64,000 bases of DNA from Kryptolebias marmoratus (lineage: Eukaryota > Chordata > Actinopteri > Cyprinodontiformes > Rivulidae): assembly GCF_001649575.2 (NCBI RefSeq), contig NC_051443.1, positions 5,520,195 to 5,584,194 of the forward strand, given 5' to 3'. This document shows positions 1 through 10,864 of the stretch, in pieces (the stretch's first letter is position 1; each line of letters opens with the position of its first letter). The position numbers and the translations under genes are program-made. The notes beneath the pieces were generated by a model. It searched no databases. It was not told the origin of the DNA and was given only the letters and a program-made list of their open reading frames with translations.

Positions 1-1249
1 CTGCCTGAAGTCAGACTTGAAGGACGGGACATGTTCCTCCACTGGAATTAAAGATTTCAATTGTAAAAAAAGTAAGAGATTCAAAAAGCTTCCTGCTCCT
101 GGCAGCTGATGGGAAAAGGATCAGGTGTCAGCTCAGGATTTTAATGATGTGGTGAATGCTTTGCCCAGAGACAATAAGGTAAAAACACAGTATTCAAGGT
201 CACACAGCTCTGCCAACAGGTGCTAGATTACCGTTTACTGCTTCATTAATAACTATTGCAATGGTGTGACTCGTTCAGTGATCAATAGTTTGCTCATTAG
301 GATGCAGACAGACTTTGTGGAACCATTATCTGTGTTAAATTTGGTGGCTGCCACTTATTTAAAAAAGTTGGATTTAATCAAAGATGCAGAATCATTGTTG
401 GATTTGAAAATGCAAACAGAAGATCAACTTACTTTTGCAGCATTTTGGGTTGAAAACAACTTGAGTGTCTGACATTAATTCTATAAATTCATAAAAAATG
501 ATCTTGTTATTCCTAACAGAAACTGTTTCTTGTCTTTCCAGGGCTAGATCGATATCATTTCAACACATTTGTTAAAGTAATACTGACCATTATTTTTATT
601 TTGTGACACTGAACTAAAAATCTCATTTAAACCGCTTGTAGATGTAACCTGACACTCAGGTCAACTGCAAAATGTTCTTCTTCTAAATAAGACCAGTTGG
701 GTCTAACCTCCTTCAGAGTCTGACGATCATATTGACAGTCTATACAAAATCATGAGTATTTTCTAAATCCTGTAGTGAATTTTAATTTGACTAGTCTATC
801 CACTGTGAGAACAATGGATCCATCCTAATAAAGTGAAGATTTGCAGCTCCTTATCAGACATGTAGGAGTGTAAAAAGAAATCCTTGACTTTTGAGTCGTG
901 GCTCTCAGATAGAATCTTGAATAGTCCATTCTGAAAGAAAAATAAACTCTTTCACTATTATACCTTTCTAGTTTTACACATACATAACTGTTGCATAGCA
1001 CATGCTTGAATAATGTTATTAAGCAGCTAATGTTTGACTCAAAGTCCAAGTTTTGGTTTCAGTAATTTCAGACCCTTTTACACATGAGGATTTTGTTTAA
1101 AAGGGCATTGGCAATGGAAACTATCAGATTTTTTGAATTTATATTTTCACTGCAGCCTAAAAAGCCCCGGTTTGTGTCATTACTTTAACCTTCAAATGAT
1201 CCCAATACAGTTTTACACTTCAGTCATTTAGTTAGTGTAAGTCTGCTTT
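1..1249. other. AT-rich stretch, no gene seen
   Basis: I see no exon, repeat copy or RNA gene here. A 68-codon open frame at 266-472 on the plus strand has no recognisable motif, and its length is within what AT-rich DNA gives by chance. The first 240 bases are a little less AT-rich, but I could not match them to anything. Confidence 0.5.
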
Positions 1250-2520
1250 GGGTCCAGGTCAGTTCTTTCCTTTGCCAAATTATACTTTCAAAGTTTTGGT
1301 CACCACAAAACCACTTTTTTGGGACTAAAAACCAGCTGCATTTGCAAGAATTAAACAAAAGAAACTACACTCGACTAAAAGTCATGTTTCCTTAAAGAAC
1401 AAGTATCTGACTTCAGCCTCATAAGGCAAACAGCAACGTTCACAATGGCCTGAAATTAACTTCAAGGCAAACAGAACTGATTAATGTAGTTGATTTTAGA
1501 AGACACTTACTAAATGAGTTCATCAATATTAACCTAAGGACAAGTGTTTACACCATTCTTGTGTTTCTTCATAATTTAATTTAGCCTAGTTAGTTGGGAA
1601 TTGATTGCTGGTGAGTGGAAGGATTAAATTACCTCCTACAAGTAATTCTTTCTCTGCAGCTTGAGAATTTACTTCAGTAAAACTGTTTTAATGTCTTTCT
1701 TACATTCACTGCAACTGTGAAAACCGAACAGTTATCAAAGAACACATTTCATATAAAGAAAGCACTGAAAGATTGCTTCTAGCTCTCTCCAGTAACCACT
1801 GAGCAATTAGTTGTTTTGATGTGATGAATCATTTTGACCTCTGCTGTTTCTGTGCTGTGTGAATAAACAGTTTACATCAGAAATCTTTTTTATGACCTGG
1901 CTATATTAACAATTCTTCTTTATCCACAGACAATTTATGCAACTGTCTTCTAAAACCATGCGTATTATTTATATTAATTCATGGTTCCATGTCAGTTCGC
2001 ACTTTTGTCAAATTGTACCTCTGCAGCTTTGGTCACTATTGACAGTTTTTGGGTATGAAAAGAAGCCATCTATTGCTGGTCTCTAAATACCAACCTTCAC
2101 ACTTTGTATCCATGTTTGTCCACTTCATAAGCACCTTGTCACCATTTTGTACCAACCTTGGCAGCCGCCCCAACATAGATGATTTAATCTACTAGAATGG
2201 ACTTTTGAAATGAAGTTAAAATTTGAACCGGTTTTATTAATATTTTAAGCGTAATTAGGTCTGGACATTTGGGACTAGCCCTGGATGTTTTCTGAATAAT
2301 CCCAGATCACAAGACAGAACAAATTTAAAATTTCTGTTTTATTCAAATCAGATATTATGCTCCTAAAATAATATGACAATTTCATGTTTTCCAGAAAACA
2401 CAAGCAAGCTAGGTTGTGCTTTCTCTCTTTCATAAAAGCAGCATCTGCTTCAATACATCTTCAGTGTTTAAAGTGTTTAGCTGGGGCACCATTTTCCACA
2501 CCAAAGTTCATTTTCTTTGC
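1250..2520 (+). repeat. Old dispersed repeat, family D, copy 1
   Basis: The stretch from about 1980 to 2500 matches, in the same order, 24570-24895 further along. Shared landmarks are CAGCTTTGGTCAC, an ACATAGATGATTTAATCT box followed by GAATGGACTTTTGAAATGAAG, and a box around 2410-2470 ending in CAGCATCTGCTTCAATACAT. A weaker TTTGGTCACCAC echo at about 1293 suggests the copy starts earlier. No open frame survives and I see no inverted ends. The class is unknown: it could be a decayed LINE tail or an old non-autonomous element. The outer borders are estimates. Confidence 0.5.
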
Positions 2521-3795
2521 AGGATGAGGTGGGATCTTGTTGGTTATTTTATATTCACTACATTAAATAAAATAGACTGATCTTGAAACACCCACCCTCA
2601 GAACTATAACTCTCTTCATAAACACAAAACGGGCAGCATGACACCCCCTCCCACACACACACACACACACTCATCTTCACTGCATAACCATAAAATGTTT
2701 TACTTCACATGCCAATTTATACAATAATTTCACTCAATCTTTATTCAGCAAAGATAAACAAAATGTATTAATGCAAATTATTGCACAACATCATTGCTAT
2801 ATCCATCCATTGTCTGGCCCAAGTGTTCCTACTCACTGCAACTGAGCCTTTATGCGTGCACACAGAGCAGGTAATTATTCTCACAGTGTGTAAGAACTTA
2901 ATGTTTCTGACAAGTATTTATTTTTCATAAATATTTGTTACAAAGAAAAACATTACGGGTATGGTGTTGATTGATATTGACTATGAAATAAAGCATAGCT
3001 TGATGCTGTTCAGGAGCTGGTGCTTATAATGATACATAATACATGCAGGGTCATGGGGATGCATGCAGTGGGTACATACGGTAGAGGCATAGGTGGAATG
3101 TGGTAACCCCTTTCGTACCCTAATGGTATGAAATGTTATCAGATGTGTACAGAGTGATAAGTATTGTATACAAAGTGGAGGTATGATTTTTGCAATATGA
3201 TTCGGTTACAAGTTGTTCTCTAGGGTATCAATTCTACAAACTGACCAGCATCCTATTTAATCATTTAATTAGTTGCACTGTAAAAGCACCTAATGCAGTA
3301 TCTGAAAAACAGACTGCATTAAGATATGTTATATCTAAAATATGCACTTCTCTGTTTAACAATATGTTTTATTGCAAGCCTTGTGTTTTCTGGGCATTGA
3401 GACATTACCATTTAATGCGTTTAGCTTCAGTATCATTAGACCCCCAGTCTGTCATGGTCCGGTGATTCAGTATCTGCATGTTTATTTGTCCGTAAGCATG
3501 TGTGTATGTTAGGTGTGTATGTACATACAGAAATGTGACTAGGACCAAGCCAAGCAGAACTGTGGCCTTTTTTTTTTTCCTGGCTCATTTTTTTGTTTCT
3601 CATATTGACTCATCACTGAGCCTGAGCAGACTTTTCTTAACCACATGCCGTCACACTGATAATGGCTTCTCTGGAAAAGCGCTGAGCTCCTCCAATTAGC
3701 TACAATTAAATGAAAACGGTGCCAGTTTCCAATCTAATCCTCTAAGGTTTGTCTAATGTTTTACTGCTTCAGCTGCATGTGTGAAGAGAAAAATG
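2521..3795. other. Gene-free stretch with unique sequence
   Basis: It holds a short (AC)n run at about 2652-2671 and no recognisable gene. The 91-codon frame at 3190-3465 has no motif or support. The block 3570-3720 is unlike the surrounding AT-rich DNA and includes ATTA-type homeodomain-like sites in TCCAATTAGCTACAATTAAA. It could be conserved non-coding DNA, but that is only an impression. Confidence 0.35.
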
Positions 3796-3830
3796 GAAAA
3801 TAAAATAAATAAATAAATAAATAAATAAAA
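3796..3830 (+). repeat. (AAAT)n microsatellite
   Basis: About eight tandem AAAT units. Confidence 0.9.
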
Positions 3831-5159
3831 GCATTGTGTAAGAAAGGATTTGAGAACTTTTGTGTAATTTTAAGCCTGCTGAAAAAGAAATTGGAAAATA
3901 AAATGTTGCATGAAAGACACAGAGTGATGTGTCTTGACTCGCCCTTCTAACCATGGAGATGGAAAAATAAAACATGTTGGAGGTCCTTGGATTTGATTTT
4001 TTTTTCTTATTTTTACTTTCAAAAGTTTATAAAATAAATTCCACGGCCTCATAACCATTCAGAGTGGCTAAAGTGATGGAATCGTTTTATGTCTTTGAAG
4101 ATCAAATTTTCTTGCAAGTGTTTAAAGGAACAAAATCTTTGCTATTTTTTTAAAGACTTTGTTACTCCAACTGAACATACCTGTAATGACTTGTAACGGC
4201 TCTGAGACTCCCTTTGATTCCCTCTTTCATTCCCTAATTACTGTCTGCATACCGTGTGATTCTGGATAGCATCAATTTAGATTCCATTACGTTCTTCATC
4301 TCGTACGTCCCAGTGGTGGTGCTAATGTAGTCCCTCCCAACCTCAACACTTTGTAATTGATAAAGGACTAACATGATGGATCGTTTGCACCTACGTTAAA
4401 TCGACATTAGTGAACAGTCTGCATGATCTCCGCCCGAACACACATGCAGCAACTGATTTAACCAGTCTCTTACTCATTCATCATCTTTACTGTCTCATTA
4501 TTCATCAAATCTGTAAAATTCACTCCTCTTGATTTGTGTTTTACCTTCAGAGATTCTCCCTCTTAGTTAGTGTCTCAAGCGATTCCACCTACATATTTTC
4601 TTTCATGTACAACTCCTCCTTTCCTCATCACTGTCATCTTCATCCATTTTGACTTTCATCACTGTCCTTTTCTTCTTTCTTTGTCCTCGTTGAAGAGAAG
4701 AGTGCACTTAAAAAGAGTAAATGACTGTAACTCTGCCCCTCCGCGCGGGTTTTTGCAGTCGGTTATTACCATGTGATTATTAGTGATGGACAATTGGCCT
4801 CAAAGTTGTTTCATTATGAACGAGCTCACTGGGATCTCATTAGTGCTCGTAGACTGAGGGCCGCTGCTCAAACCCGCTTTGCTCCAGGGAATTACATTTC
4901 GATCACCAAGTCTGGAGTTAACAAGGCAACATTAAAGCCATGTGAAAAGTGCAGCAGCCAAAAAGAAAGATATTAGTAATCTCCAAGAGTGTCAGAGATT
5001 TTCTCTTCAAAAGAATGAAAACCTTTGAATTACTTGAAAAAATAATAATAATATTTAATTCCATCCAAAACTTTTACACCAAGATCAATTTGTTAGCTAG
5101 AAATTCTAGTTCTAGCAATTTTGGTAGTATACTGAAAATAACTTCATGCACAATCTTGT
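3831..5159. other. Gene-free stretch, possible conserved non-coding DNA
   Basis: No gene, RNA or mobile element is recognised. The blocks 4180-4470 and 4740-4930 have balanced base composition and lack the poly-A/T runs of the surroundings, a texture often seen in vertebrate conserved non-coding elements. The frames at 4570-4976 show no protein motif. Confidence 0.3.
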
Positions 5160-5448
5160 GATACAGTGAGATGTTACGTTCAGAGTATGTGTTATTAATG
5201 ACTCTCAGCTACTATCATGTCAAAAGTTTAGCTCATCTTTAAATTTTACAGTTATGGCCATTTTGTGTTGGCTAATGCTGATTACTTGTGCTGGCCATCT
5301 TGAATTTGATCGACCCTAAAAGGTAATTAGTTACAGATGTACAGTCAATGTTTACCTTCTGAAAGTTTCATCAAAATATGTCCAGTGGTTCACAAAATAT
5401 TTTGCTGACAGAAACATGGATACCTAATAGTTGATCCTTAGGTTTAAA
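5160..5448 (+). repeat. R1 dispersed unit, one copy (left part of split locus)
   Basis: This is one copy of the roughly 300-bp R1 unit. Its landmarks, in order, are GAGTATGTGTT, a GACTCTCAGCTACTA box, GGCCATTTTGTGTT, GCCATCTTGAATT, a CAGATGTACA box, CTGAAAGTTTCAT, CCAGTGGTTCA and ATATTTTGCTGACAG. It stops at 5448. The next part of the unit resumes at 7051, so a 1.6-kb insertion separates this copy from the array at 7051-7625. Confidence 0.75.
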
Positions 5449-7050
5449 ATACTCTAGCGGAAAATATCCGCCCTCTCAGAAAATCTGTGTTAATTCATTT
5501 TTAAAGTCCAGACTTCAAGCTTTACATCAGTTTTTAAATTATCTCGATAGGTCAAGGAAAACCAGAGTTATGATAAATTATTCACGACAATTTTTTTTTT
5601 TTTTTCGAAAATCTGCGTCATATTTTCATCGCGTTAGAGCGAGAAGCGCCAAAACCGGGGAGTTCTCGGGAGAAAACTCCCCCATCCTCCGTCCGATCTC
5701 ACCCCCAACCCAGCCGAATGAAAAAACACCCCCTCCTCTCCAATTTGACGGAGGCTCAACGTTATCTGTCAAGCTACTAAAAATCCACAGGGAGAAGAAA
5801 AAAGAGGCGTAAAAATTAAAGGAAGTTCGGCGGCGCCAAAAAAAAAAAAGTGAGTGAGTTACGTGTTTTGTGATATTTAGCGTGTTTGGATTTTACAGTT
5901 AGGGTGTCATTTAGACTGGGACAGACAGTGAGGACTTTGTTAATGAACTAGGTGATCCATTGTTTGTTTGTTTTTAGAGAAGGATTACTGGAAACAGAAT
6001 CACATTTTGTCTGTCTCCCTTCCAGCCAAAATGATAACAAGAGACAGATTCAGATTCATATTTTGGAAGCATATTTTGAGCATACATCAGGATATATTTT
6101 ATAACATTTGCCTGAATTAACCTGCATGGACAGGACATAGAAAATGTCCAAAACTAATTCAACCTGGAGAGACTCACGACAAAGAGAAGCTGCAATTAAA
6201 TGGTTTTATTTGACATGAATGACATAATATATTTGGCGCTCGGACCTCGGCGGAAGACGCGAGTGNNNNNNNNNNNNNNNNNNNNNNNNNNNNNNNNNNN
6301 NNNNNNGGACACTGGTGGTGGAGGTCGAAGAGGGGAAGGAAGCTTGAGGGAGCTGGGAAACTGGAGGTGGAGAAGGGGTGGAGGTGGGCTGAAGATCGGC
6401 CGGCGAACGGATGGGGCCATGAAGGAAGTCCTTTAAACGAAGGCTTGCTCGGTGATTGGATACGCTGGAGGCGCGGTCGGATGCTGATGGGCTGAGATGG
6501 AGGTGCGGTCTGATGCTGATAGGCTGGAGTGGAGGTGCTCGACGCAGCGATTAGATGCAGGTGAGGCTGAAGCAGGTCTTCCAGTCTGAATTTACGCCTA
6601 GGCTTCATGAATGTGATGTGCCCCTCTGCCTTGTTTTGGACAGAAACTGTTTATATGAGTGGCACAAAGGATTTATGGCAATTTTTAGAACTCCTGATTG
6701 TTTGGTCTAAAAAACGCCTAAGAAATTGTCAGCATTTTAATGGAGAAAGTGTATATAACTTTGTTGTTTGCTCAATTTCTTCACATGTTTATGAAGATTA
6801 CTGATTATATTTGCATTCTAAATTGTAAAAAAAACTAAGAATTTTCCACTCTGATTTTGTTTTTGTGTGGTTTTAGGTCTGTTGTGTTAATACAGTATGT
6901 CAAAAGTTAAAAATGACTTAAAAATCACACTTGGGAGGTTGTGCTGAAAAAAATGACCCCAGACATGGCAGGTTAAACCACTTTTAGGGTGAAATATGAA
7001 GGAAATTTAAAATTGTCCAAAAACGTTCAGTTTCACCCTAGACCCCAGAT
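5449..7050. mobile_element. 1.6-kb insertion inside an R1 array
   Basis: R1 sequence is broken off at 5448 and continues at 7051. The two break points share the 7-bp direct repeat GTTTAAA (5442-5448 and 7051-7057), as expected of a target-site duplication. The insertion starts with plain AT-rich DNA and carries a GC- and CpG-rich block at about 5620-5850 with the run AAGTTCGGCGGCGCC. The 440-bp LTR-like block lies at 6165-6608, and about 440 bp of AT-rich DNA with no recognised feature follows. The two ends look only faintly inverted (CTCTAGCGG against GTCTAGGGTG in reverse), so the class is undecided. The LTR-like block is probably a later, nested arrival, because its second copy at 37641 lacks the rest. 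Confidence 0.45.
6165..6608 (-). repeat. LTR-like 440-bp block, copy 1, with an assembly gap
   Basis: It is nearly identical to 37641-38081. Read on the minus strand it starts TGAAGCC, is rich in CCT/CCA, and has a polyadenylation signal in TCAAATAAAACC about 45-60 bases before its end, which is the layout of a solo LTR. It has no open frame of its own; the proline-rich minus-strand reading is just low-complexity DNA. Positions 6266-6306 are 41 Ns, where copy 2 has 65 bases. This copy also carries about 48 extra bases near 6481-6530, built from GATGCTGATGGGCTG-like repeats. I could not find a matching target duplication, so solo LTR is an inference. Confidence 0.45.
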
Positions 7051-7625
7051 GTTTAAAGTAAAGATCCTGCATAATGAGTGGCACTCAGCGTATTTGTTGT
7101 GGATGACTCTCAACTACAACAATACCAAATTCTATCACAATATTCATACAACTGATTGAATTAGAGCCATTTTTGTGTTTTCTAAAGTGATTTTGCTGTG
7201 GCAGCCATCTTGATTTGAGTTTGTACAAAATCAGTCGAAAGACACACCCAGTAATTATTTCCTGAAAGTTTAATTAAAAACCACCCAGTGGTTCAGGGGA
7301 ATCTTTTTGAATATACATAGTTGACTCCAAATAGTTAAAGACAAACTTTTATTAACAGAGATCATAATTATTCTTTTAGTGCTCAAAATAAATGTTGAGG
7401 TCAATGCCTGCTATTCCCTTACCAAACTTTAGCTTAAAATTTATAAAACAATAATCCATAGCCATTTGTGTGTTTTCAAAGGCAAGTTGGCTGTTACAGC
7501 CATCTTAAATTGGGTTGGATCGAAGAAGTAATCAGCATCAAATCACTTCTGTAAGTTTAATTAAAAGTCACCAAGTGGTTCATGAGATATTTTGCTAACA
7601 AACAGACCCATGAACACACACAGGC
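7051..7625 (+). repeat. R1 array, two units
   Basis: Two R1 units follow each other. The GCCATTTTTGTG box is at about 7165 and recurs at about 7453, a spacing near 290 bp. Each is followed by the GCCATCTT box, the CACCCAGTGGTTCA or CACCAAGTGGTTCA box and, in the second, an ATATTTTGCTAACAAACAGA box. The end runs into an ACACACAGGCAAAAA tail. Confidence 0.75.
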
Positions 7626-8807
7626 AAAAAACAAGAACACCTGCCTATGGCCTTTCAGTGAAGGCTGATAATTAATTATAAGAGCTATGCAAGATCTGAG
7701 GGCCCTCACATTATCTTAAAGCAAAGCCCAGTTCACCTGCATGGCTCTTGTTTGGCGAGTACAGCAACCTCTTATGCTGTAGGCATTTGCTTTTCTTTAA
7801 GCCTGACAGGAGCATCCATCAAAAAATGTAATTTCATTTCTTTTCAGCTGTTGATAAAGTTGCTGACTAGTGCCAGTCCTCCCCAAAGGATCAATAGCTG
7901 TTTATACAAATAATGTAGGAAAGCACAATACACAAGTCGCATTGCTGGAGGTGACTCTCTCCAAGGGCAGCTGCAGGAGCACACCATGGCGGCCTAAGGT
8001 ATGCCGTTTCCAGTCTTTATGGTGGATACACTTAAATTAACCACATAAACCTTGAAGAATTACAAGTGGCTACAAGTGGACTGACAGCAGAGGTTATTAC
8101 AAACTCTGACCCAATAATTAACCAGTAATTGTTCACACATAAACCTTGCAGAATACTTTCAGGTTGCTACTGAAGCTTTAACACCGCACTGAGTGCAGAC
8201 TGCCAAAGAAAATTAGAAATCTGTTAAAAACTTATTGACCTTAATTAATTTTTAAAAAACATTCTGTTCCTTGTACGTCTTACATGCCAAACTCATTAAT
8301 GATGAAGGCCAATTACTTCTGGCATGTTAACACTTCTAGTTTCCACACTACACTTGCATTCATTGCAAAAAATGAGTAATAATGTGCAAAAAAAAGAAGT
8401 ATTTTCTTCCAAGGACACAGTTTCTGCAACCCTCTTTAAAGACTCCATCTCATTTGTTTAGTTTGGATTTTAGCATTGTGCTGTAATTATTAAACATTAT
8501 AACTATTTGAGGACACAAACTTTTGATGAAAGCAAAAATCTTTCCAGCACGAGATAGGAACATTAAAGAGATGCAGGAGTGAACTGAAAGAGAAAATCTG
8601 AAACTAAAAAGTAAAGAAATTAAAGTTGAGAGATAAAAAAGGAACTACATTATTCAACAAGTTCAGTGTTGTGTTGTGAATATACATGCATGCAAACACG
8701 CAAATATATGCAATAAAAAAACGGACACATAAACAGACATGCACACACACACACACTCCCTTGCATATACAAATTAAATTCCAATTTCCCTCAGATTTAC
8801 AAATAAT
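7626..8807. other. AT-rich stretch, no gene seen
   Basis: No exon or repeat is recognised. A short (AC)n run lies at about 8739-8757. The part 7660-7960 is more balanced in composition and may be unique host sequence. Confidence 0.45.
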
Positions 8808-8873
8808 GAGCTATTGCTTGATGCGGTTGTAGATGAGAGTCATCCTCAACACATACTGAGTGCTAACATTTCA
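8808..8873 (-). repeat. R1 remnant, minus strand
   Basis: About 60 bases match the R1 unit in reverse, around GATGAGAGTCATCCTCAACA and the following ACATACTGAGTGCTAAC. The remainder of the copy is missing, with the L2-tailed element starting directly after it. Confidence 0.55.
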
Positions 8874-10333
8874 GATCACGCTGATTTCTCTCTGCTCCTG
8901 GTGGAAGGTGGACGTGTTTTTTTTCACTCTGTCTATTTCTGTGTCCTGAACCCCCCTCCCCTGCCTCTCTGCCCTGCTCTCTTTTCGGAGCCTCTCTTTG
9001 CATATTCTCCGAAATTTATAAACTATGGATCTGGTCAGCTGGTCTCTCAACGCAATTGATCAAATTTTCTCGACGGGAAGACTGGGCAAGGGAGTTCCCA
9101 CCTGCCCTGATGGGACATTTATTGTTGGATACACAATGGATTCCTGGCAGTAGTGGAAAATTGTGTGTCTATCAATTTTTGTCAGTGGAGGACATGGAGG
9201 ATCTTTACATATTTGGGTTTTTGATTACAGGATTTCTGCTGTTTGGATTAGGCAGTTACCTGACATATCGTCAAATTTGTTTGATGGGTTCGGTGTTCGA
9301 CATTCAGACTGTGATGTACGGGAGCAGAATCGCAAGTTGGATGCAATCCTATTACAGCATCATAGGCTAAATGTGGTTCCTGGACTCAGGAATGAAATGG
9401 GATAAATCTTGGAGAAAGTTGCTGGCTCAGAACAGGTGGAATGGACCTGGAATTTGGCTGTTTGGATTTGCCATTGGGAAGTACCAGCAAGACTTTCAAG
9501 GCAGATGGAAAACATAATGTCAGCCTGACCCAAAGCAATTATTGTTATGTGAATCTGGCTCCCTATGCTGACCTTGGCCAGTTATCTTCAATTTCTTCCA
9601 GATTTTATGTAAACAAGATGCTCTGCCCCCTCCCTTGTCTAAGGACATCTGTGGATCTGCTCTGGGCTGGTAAACCATCATATTATCAAAGACAATGGCC
9701 TCTGTGGCGTGATTCATGGACTTCTCTACAAACACACACTCATACAACACACACCACATCGTCTTCCACAGTCTCTACAAACACACACACACACACAACC
9801 GTCTCTGGCTCGTCTCTGTCAACCCACTCTCTCCCTTCCTTCACTACCTTAGTTTAGCTATCTTAGCAATTCTTATGTTGGCTGTTTAGCAGGCCTTTTT
9901 GATACTATTAGTTAGCCATGCTGTACCTTTAGTTTAGCTTTATCATGTTTCAGTTTATGTTAGCTTATTTAGCCTTCCTGTACATTTAGTTTAGTTCAGT
10001 TTATTTTAGCCCACATTTTAGATATTGTTAGATTCCTGATTGTTGTTTGATTCAGTTTTAACTTTATTGTGATTTCATTCAGATTGTCTTACCTACTATT
10101 TTGACTGTCTTAGCTCATGTTTAGATATGTTTAGCATCATGACTTTCATTAGATTATCTCATATTTCATTTAGATTATACATGATTGATGTTTTTTTTAT
10201 TTCTGTATTTCTATATTCGATTTTGATGTTTTTATCTGTATTTGTTTCTGTACCTGATTGTTGTTTCTGTGTTGTGAAGCACTTTGAATCACCTTGCTGA
10301 AAGGTGCTGTATAAATAAATTTCACTTCACGCA
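8874..10333 (+). mobile_element. L2-tailed non-autonomous retroelement, copy A
   Basis: The 3' end (about 10265-10333) has the L2-type tail: GTTGTGAAGCACTTTGAATC, then GGTGCTGTATAAATAAAT and short TTCAC repeats. It is flanked by nearly matching direct repeats, TAACATTTCA before and TAACATTTTCA after, which fits target-primed insertion. A copy on the minus strand at 62483-63449 shares the 5' half (from CTCTGCTCCTGGTGGAAGG), the small open frame, and the tail, but lacks about 450 bases corresponding to 9560-10010. The middle has (CA)n runs near 9730-9800 and a region of repeated TTAGTTTAGC-like words. No reverse transcriptase is encoded, so it must borrow one, presumably from an L2 element. Confidence 0.65.
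9025..9405 (+). pseudogene. Small membrane-protein frame of the L2-tailed element, broken
   Basis: The ATG at 9025 opens a frame beginning MDLVSWSLNAI, which is repeated almost exactly in copy B (63301, minus strand). In this copy that frame meets a stop after GYTMDSWQ, and the matching downstream protein is in the next frame, where DLYIFGFLITGFLLFGLGSY forms one likely transmembrane helix followed by the basic TYRQI. The frame after that, up to 9405, keeps the EQNRKLDAILLQ segment that copy B has as ELNRKLNAILLQ. I do not recognise the family and claim no function. The conservation of start, helix and tail between two independently decayed copies suggests the parent element coded for a membrane protein of roughly 100-140 residues. 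Confidence 0.45.
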
Positions 10334-10519
10334 TAACATTTTCAAGGTTTGACCAAAATTATTATAACTACTTTGCCATTTACTACTGCCGCTGATTCCC
10401 TGTCAGATGCGGCAGCTTTTGAAGTGTCACTAGAATCTGATTTGTGTTTGGACTGTTTTCTTGTCTTGTTGAGCTTTTTAAATTGTCAAAAATAAGAGCT
10501 TCATCCAAACCATCAACAT
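10334..10519. other. Short spacer before the LINE remnant
   Basis: No clear feature. The sequence from about 10440 may already belong to the L2-like element that is readable from 10520. Confidence 0.3.
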
Positions 10520-10864
10520 GTCTGTTAGGTCCTATCCCAACCAGACAGATCTAAAAGGTATTTCCCCTAATTAATATCCCCATTTTAGATTTGCTTATTG
10601 TATCTCTACTGAATGGTTATGTAGCACAGAGCTTTAATGTTGCAATAATTAATCTTTTTTTTTCTTAATAAACATGAGCTTCATTAAGGGTTCTGGCCAA
10701 TTATACACCTATCTCTAATCTCCCATTCATTCAAAAAATGTCTTGAGAAAATAGCTGCAAATCAATTGTGCAAACATCTGGACAGAAATAATCTGTTTGA
10801 GGAGTTTCAGTCAAGATTTAAAGCTCATCATAGCACAGACACAGCACTGGTGAATGTTATGTCA

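Noticed and set aside
266..472. 68-codon plus-strand frame starting MTRSVINSLL
   Set aside because: No motif, no splice or promoter context, and a length expected by chance in AT-rich DNA.
6174..6608. Proline-rich 144-codon minus-strand frame
   Set aside because: It reads through 41 Ns and lies in the LTR-like block; the composition reflects CCT/CCA-rich DNA.
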